Assembly (NCBI GenBank): GCA_016195825.1
Contig: JACPYV010000112.1
Coordinates: forward strand, 1 to 56,055
Length of the DNA: 56,055 bases
DNA from: Burkholderiales bacterium
Lineage (GTDB): Bacteria > Pseudomonadota > Gammaproteobacteria > Burkholderiales > Burkholderiaceae_C
Reading direction: 5' to 3'
This document shows positions 52,094-56,055 of the stretch, in pieces. Under the pieces are notes generated by a model. That model made no database searches. It was given only the letters and a program-made list of their open reading frames with translations, and was not told the DNA's origin. Numbering within the stretch: the first letter of the stretch is position 1; each line of letters starts with the position of its first letter. A program made the position numbers and the translations under genes.

Positions 52094-53029
52094 ATGCGCT
52101 GGCTGGCCATGACACGCTCGACCTTGGCTCCGCTGGGCCTGGTGCTGCGGCTGACGGCCGAAGGCTTCCTGGCCGACCGTGGCCCGCGCATGGGCGCGGC
52201 ACTGGCCTACTACACGTTGTTCTCCCTGGCGCCGCTGCTGCTCATCGTCGTGTCTGTCGCCGGGCTGATATGGGGTGGCGACGCGGTGCGCGGCAAACTG
52301 GTCGAGCAGCTGGGTGCATTGCTGGGCACCGTTGCCGCCACCACCATCGAGGGCATGCTGAAGAGCGTAGCCTGGCCGGTCGGCGGGTGGCTGAGCACGC
52401 TGGTGGGCTTGGCGCTCATGCTGGTGGGCGCTACGACCGTATTCGCCGAACTCCAGGACGCGCTGGACACCATCTGGCGTGTGCCCGCCCGGCCCCAGCA
52501 GGGCTGGCTGAGCTGGCTGCGCACCCGTCTGCTGAGCTTCGGCCTCATCCTGGGCCTGTGCTTCCTGCTGCTGGTGTCACTGCTGCTGGGGGCCGTCATG
52601 TCGGCCGCACGGACCTGGTGGCGGCCGTGGTTTGGTGAGTGGCTCTCCATCGCGGGCATCGCCAACACTGCGATCAGCCAGGGCCTGGTCGTCGCTGTGT
52701 TCGCGCTGATCTTCAAGTGGATGCCGCGCGCCCACATTGCCTGGCGCGATGTACTGCTCGGCGCCCTGGTCACGGCCGGGCTGTTCGAGCTGGGCCGGCG
52801 CGCCATCGGCGCCTATCTGCAGGGCAGCGGCGTCGTATCGGGCTTCGGTGCCGCGGCTTCGGTCGTCGCGCTGCTGGTGTGGGTGTATTTCTCGGCGCAG
52901 ATCCTGCTGGTGGGCGCCGAGTTCACCTGGGCCTACGCCCGCGTGCTGGGCTCGCGCCGCGAGCCCAGCACGGAGCCCGGACCGCCTGGGGCAAACTTGC
53001 GGCCCCGACCTCAGCCCCCGACGCGATGA
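52094..53029 (+). CDS. YihY/BrkB family inner-membrane protein
   Basis: A 311-aa protein with about six membrane helices. The N-terminal RMGAALAYYTLFSLAPLLLI and the central VFAELQDALDTIWRVPARP are signatures of the YihY/virulence-factor BrkB family, and FGAAASVVALLVWVYFSAQI is the last helix. The function is unsettled; older reports that it is RNase BN are known to be wrong. The ATG at 52094 has a later alternative at 52109. The stop overlaps the hydrolase ATG (ATGA). Confidence 0.92.
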   Translation: MRWLAMTRSTLAPLGLVLRLTAEGFLADRGPRMGAALAYYTLFSLAPLLLIVVSVAGLIWGGDAVRGKLVEQLGALLGTVAATTIEGMLKSVAWPVGGWLSTLVGLALMLVGATTVFAELQDALDTIWRVPARPQQGWLSWLRTRLLSFGLILGLCFLLLVSLLLGAVMSAARTWWRPWFGEWLSIAGIANTAISQGLVVAVFALIFKWMPRAHIAWRDVLLGALVTAGLFELGRRAIGAYLQGSGVVSGFGAAASVVALLVWVYFSAQILLVGAEFTWAYARVLGSRREPSTEPGPPGANLRPRPQPPTR

Positions 53030-53850
53030 CGACCACCACCGACGACGGCCTCCAGCTCCACACCCGCCACTGGCCCGCCGCGACGCCCTCCCGGGGCCAG
53101 GTGCTCATCGTTCATGGCCTGGGCGAGCACATCGAGCGCTACGCCCATGTCGCCGCGGCGCTGAATGCTGCCGGCTGGGACGTGCACGGCTGGGATCATC
53201 GCGGCCATGGCCAGAGCCAAGGCCGGCGCGGCGACATCCCCGCTCACGACGCGCTGCTGCGCGACACGGCGCGGGTCATCGACGCCGTGCGCCGCCCGGA
53301 CGCGCGTTTCGTGCTGCTGGGCCACAGCCTGGGTGGCCTCGTCGTGGCACGCTTCGCCGCCGAGGCACTGGCGCCGAGGCCCGCCGCCTGGAGCCGGCCG
53401 CTGGACGGCCTGGTGCTGTCCTCGCCCGCGCTGGACCCCGGCCTCAGTGGAGGGCAGAAGCTGGCCCTGACGCTGGCCGAGAAGCTCGCACCCGGCCTGG
53501 CGGTCAGCAACGGCTTGAAGCCCTCCTGGATCAGCCGCGACCCGGCGGTCGTGAACGCCTATGCCAGCGACACGCTGGTGCACGACCGCATCACGGCGCG
53601 AATGACGCGCTTCATTGTTGATGCAGGTGCCCGCGTCATCGGCGATGCACCGCGCTGGCGGTTGACGACACTGCTGATGTGGGCCGGCGCTGACCGCTGC
53701 GTGGCGCCGCGCGGCAGCGAGGCCTTTGCCGCGGCAGCGCCCGCCAACGTCGTCGCCACCCAACCCTGGCCCGGGCTGTTCCACGAGATCTTCAACGAGC
53801 CCGAGAAGGCCGAGGTGATCGGCGTACTCACGGAGTGGCTGAACCGCTGA
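53026..53850 (+). CDS. alpha/beta hydrolase, monoacylglycerol lipase-like
   Basis: A 274-aa cytoplasmic hydrolase of the serine-aminopeptidase S33/monoacylglycerol-lipase type. The start ATG overlaps the YihY stop; longer forms run through that gene in another frame. VLIVHGLGEHIERYAHVAAA holds the oxyanion HG, GWDHRGHGQSQGRRG is the usual strand-4 motif, the nucleophile is in LLGHSLGGLVV, and the late His is in PGLFHEIFNEPEK. Typical family length. The 3' end overlaps the Lon-N-domain gene on the other strand by 23 nt. Confidence 0.94.
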   Translation: MTTTTDDGLQLHTRHWPAATPSRGQVLIVHGLGEHIERYAHVAAALNAAGWDVHGWDHRGHGQSQGRRGDIPAHDALLRDTARVIDAVRRPDARFVLLGHSLGGLVVARFAAEALAPRPAAWSRPLDGLVLSSPALDPGLSGGQKLALTLAEKLAPGLAVSNGLKPSWISRDPAVVNAYASDTLVHDRITARMTRFIVDAGARVIGDAPRWRLTTLLMWAGADRCVAPRGSEAFAAAAPANVVATQPWPGLFHEIFNEPEKAEVIGVLTEWLNR

Positions 53851-54460
53851 TCACGTCCAGCCGGTCCACCACAAGCTCCAGCCGCAGCAAGGGGTTGTCC
53901 AGCGCCATCAGGCGCTGCCGCTCCTCGGCCGGCATCGGCAGCAGCTCGGCCCAGCGGTTCGCCAGCCAACCTGCGTCATGCCAAGCATAGGGCGGCTGGA
54001 TGGGCAGCTCCTCGGCGGCTGCGCGCCCGGCCCAGCCGGCCAGCAGGTGCTGCAGCTGCCGTGCAGCCAGCGCCAGGTCATTGGGTACCTGCACGGCCGC
54101 ATCCTCGGGCAGCAGATCGACATGGCCCACCCACAGGCCGTGGCTCAGACAGCGCGAGTCCAGCACGCGAAACCGCTGCACACCGCGCGTGCGGATCTGG
54201 ATGAGCCCCGGCTGAAGGGGCTCGAAATGATCGATGCGTGCCAGCGTTCCGACGGCGTGAAAGGTCTCTCGCCGGAAGCCTTCCCCATCACGCTGGCGCA
54301 CCTCCTGCCCCTCGGTCAGCGCGACGACACCGAATGGCAGGCCCTGCGCCTGGCAGCGCTGCACCATGTCTAGGTAGCGCGGCTCGAAAATGCGCAGCGG
54401 CAGATGGCCGCCGGGGAAGAGCACCGAGCTCAGCGGGAAAAAGGGCGTCTCGGCGTCCAT
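53828..54460 (-). CDS. Lon N-terminal-domain (LON substrate-binding) protein
   Basis: A 210-aa protein with only the N-terminal domain of Lon and no ATPase or protease part. MDAETPFFPLSSVLFPGGHL and PLRIFEPRYLDMVQRCQAQG are the domain's opening, with GVVALTEGQEV and GTLARIDHFEPL following. Free-standing domains of this kind are common in proteobacteria, and the role is not settled. It begins 6 nt after the stop of the patatin lipoprotein gene. Confidence 0.92.
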   Translation of the reverse strand: MDAETPFFPLSSVLFPGGHLPLRIFEPRYLDMVQRCQAQGLPFGVVALTEGQEVRQRDGEGFRRETFHAVGTLARIDHFEPLQPGLIQIRTRGVQRFRVLDSRCLSHGLWVGHVDLLPEDAAVQVPNDLALAARQLQHLLAGWAGRAAAEELPIQPPYAWHDAGWLANRWAELLPMPAEERQRLMALDNPLLRLELVVDRLDVISGSATP

Positions 54461-54466
54461 GAAAGC

Positions 54467-55426
54467 TCACTTCGTCTTGTCGGCGATGCGCTGGCGCAGG
54501 AGCGGCAGCATGGCCTGCGCCGCCTCGCGGCCGGCCTGGATGGCGCGGCGGCGGGCGGTGAAGTCCGCGCTGCCCACGCCGTCCAGCCGGGGCCGGATGA
54601 CGACGTCGGCCTCGCGCAGCTCGAACGTGTTGATGCTGCGACCCATGATGGAGAAGGTCTGCATCAGCATGCGGAAGGCGTCGCCCGGTAGGTCCTTCTC
54701 GGGCGGCGACGTGATGTCCACCGCGATGATGAACTGCGCGCCCATCTCGCGCGCGAAGCGCACGGGCACGGGCGACACCAGGCCGCCGTCGACGTACTCG
54801 CGCTGGCCGATCTTGACCGGCTGGAACACCGCTGGCACGGCACTGGAGGCACGCACCGCAGTGCCGGTGTCGCCGCTGCGGAACAGGATGGCCGAACCGT
54901 CGGACAGGTCGGTGGCGACGATGCCCAGCGGCAGCGCCATTTGCTCGATGCCCTTGCCGCCGGTCTTGTCGCGGATGAAGCGGGCCAGCGCCTCGCCGCG
55001 GATCAGGCCGCGCAACGGGAAGGACCAGTCGGTGATGGCGCCCTCGTCCATGCCCTCGGCCAGCGTCTGCATCTCCTTGCCGGTCTTGCCGGACGCGTAC
55101 AGCGACGCGACCAGGCTGCCGGCCGACGTGCCGGCGACGAGGTCGACCTTGATGCCGTTCTCCTCCAGCACCTGGATGACGCCGATGTGCGCGAAGCCGC
55201 GCGCCGCGCCGCCACCCAGCGCCAGACCAATGCGCGGCGGCCTGGGTGCGGGCTTGACAAGCGGAGGCGGCTCGGGCGGCGGCGTGACGAGGGGGGGCTG
55301 GGGCGGCGGCGACTGCATCACTGCGCAGCCAGTCAGCGTCAGCGCCAGCAACGCAGTCGACAGCCAGGCCCGACAACCGGTCAGGCGGGAGGATTCATCA
55401 GCCGGGCGGCAGATCGGAGGCGGCAT
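54467..55426 (-). CDS. patatin-like phospholipase, lipoprotein (RssA-like)
   Basis: A 319-aa predicted lipoprotein. The N-terminus carries a helix LSTALLALTLTGC ending in a lipobox, with the lipid-attached Cys34, so it is anchored in a membrane facing the periplasm. A Pro-rich linker (about 40-65) follows. The patatin domain has GLALGGGAARGFAHIGVIQV, nucleophile Ser102 in AGTSAGSLVASL, and the catalytic Asp in YVDGGLVSPVPV. Substrates are unknown but probably phospholipids. It ends 6 nt before the Lon-N-domain gene. Confidence 0.93.
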   Translation of the reverse strand: MPPPICRPADESSRLTGCRAWLSTALLALTLTGCAVMQSPPPQPPLVTPPPEPPPLVKPAPRPPRIGLALGGGAARGFAHIGVIQVLEENGIKVDLVAGTSAGSLVASLYASGKTGKEMQTLAEGMDEGAITDWSFPLRGLIRGEALARFIRDKTGGKGIEQMALPLGIVATDLSDGSAILFRSGDTGTAVRASSAVPAVFQPVKIGQREYVDGGLVSPVPVRFAREMGAQFIIAVDITSPPEKDLPGDAFRMLMQTFSIMGRSINTFELREADVVIRPRLDGVGSADFTARRRAIQAGREAAQAMLPLLRQRIADKTK

Positions 55427-55473
55427 GGCGGGGAAGCGTCGTCGAAAGCCGGCGACTCTAGCCGGCCCGGGGC

Positions 55474-56055
55474 TCAGTGGCCCGAAGCCTGGAACACCGC
55501 CATGGTGCCGACAAGTTCCTGGGCTTGCTGGCGCAGGCTGGTGGCGGCGGCCGACACCTCTTCCACCAGCGCGGCGTTCTGCTGCGTGGCCTGATCCATC
55601 TCGCGCACCGCCTGGCCCACCTCGGCCACGCCCTGCGCCTGCTGTTCGCTGGCGGTGCTGATCTCGGCCATGATGTCTGTCACCCGGCGGATGCTGCCGA
55701 CCAGCTCATCCATCGTGCTCCCGGCACGGCCCACCAGCGCGGCACCCTGCTCGACCCGCTCGACACTGGTGCCGATCAGCGTCTTGATCTCCTTGGCGGC
55801 GGCTGCCGAGCGGCCTGCCAGTGAGCGGACCTCGCTGGCCACCACCGCAAAGCCGCGGCCCTGCTCGCCGGCCCGGGCCGCCTCCACCGCCGCATTCAGG
55901 GCCAGGATGTTGGTCTGGAAGGCGATACCGTCGATGACGCCTATGATGTCGCTGATCTTGCGCGAGCTTTCGTTGATGCCCGCCATGGTCTGCACCACCT
56001 GCCCCACCACCTCGCCACGTTGCACGGCCACGGTGCTGGCGGCCTGCGCGAGCTG
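55474..56055 (-). CDS. methyl-accepting chemotaxis protein (partial, C-terminal part)
   Basis: The C-terminal 193 codons of a chemoreceptor; the frame stays open to the right edge. The highly conserved signalling hairpin tip is visible as [20 protein letters not shown], followed by [20 protein letters not shown]. Coiled-coil heptads with Gln/Glu methylation-type sites flank it ([38 protein letters not shown]). The protein ends VFQASGH, without the NWETF pentapeptide that tethers CheR/CheB in some receptors. The sensing part lies outside the window. Confidence 0.95.
   Translation of the reverse strand, partial: QLAQAASTVAVQRGEVVGQVVQTMAGINESSRKISDIIGVIDGIAFQTNILALNAAVEAARAGEQGRGFAVVASEVRSLAGRSAAAAKEIKTLIGTSVERVEQGAALVGRAGSTMDELVGSIRRVTDIMAEISTASEQQAQGVAEVGQAVREMDQATQQNAALVEEVSAAATSLRQQAQELVGTMAVFQASGH

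Overview
This is a GC-rich (roughly 65-70%) chromosomal window that looks like a betaproteobacterium of the order Burkholderiales, probably the Rubrivivax/Roseateles/Leptothrix side of it. The basis is the aceE - sensor kinase/FixJ-type regulator - folD - M3 peptidase order, a PHB phasin gene, and dense translationally coupled operons (ATGA and GTGA stop/start overlaps). No rRNA, tRNA, CRISPR array, insertion sequence or integrase was recognised.

Left part (1-17.3 kb): the 5' part of aceE on the minus strand diverges from a FixL/FixJ-like two-component pair. A strong intrinsic terminator follows the pair, then a folD-prlC-DUF1697 operon. A long minus-strand run (17271 to 8352) follows: an M16 peptidase, a VOC protein, a Cys-rich cluster protein, a one-TM protein, a GST, a patatin phospholipase, a DUF2252 kinase-like protein and a SulP/STAS transporter. 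From the VOC gene on, genes overlap by a few bases or lie 1 nt apart, so the run is probably one operon.

Middle (17.5-34.2 kb): the accessory block. All long genes are on the plus strand except the last. It opens with a three-gene unit: a 794-aa protein with a duplicated Cys/Trp-rich segment, a DUF1360 membrane protein and an 84-aa protein beginning MGCC. After a 516-nt gene-free stretch containing an 11-bp inverted repeat come four proteins of 1192, 584, 241 and 1711 aa. The 1711-aa protein has a DUF6603-type core and a C-terminal part that resembles a separate uncharacterised family. A convergent alpha/beta hydrolase with a Ser-Asp-His triad closes the block. Base composition drops here (down to about 50% GC near 26.4-27.1 kb), which suggests acquisition. 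This is the best candidate for an undescribed system; its function cannot be read from sequence alone.

Right part (34.2-56 kb): a minus-strand operon of an exported CHAT protease-like protein, a FecR-domain protein and a CHASE2-PAS-GGDEF-EAL protein looks like an envelope-sensing module with a c-di-GMP phosphodiesterase output. Upstream lie an MFS permease, rmuC, a secreted hypothetical, a 2-hydroxyacid dehydrogenase, a NhaD-like antiporter, a nitroreductase, a thioesterase and a histone-deacetylase-like enzyme, mostly coupled. The phasin gene phaP diverges from the deacetylase and has a clear promoter flanked by a perfect 14-bp inverted operator pair. Then come a LiaF-like/LytS/LytTR envelope-stress set, a YihY protein and a monoacylglycerol-lipase-like hydrolase, and on the minus strand a Lon-N-domain protein, a patatin lipoprotein and the C-terminal end of a chemotaxis receptor cut by the window edge.
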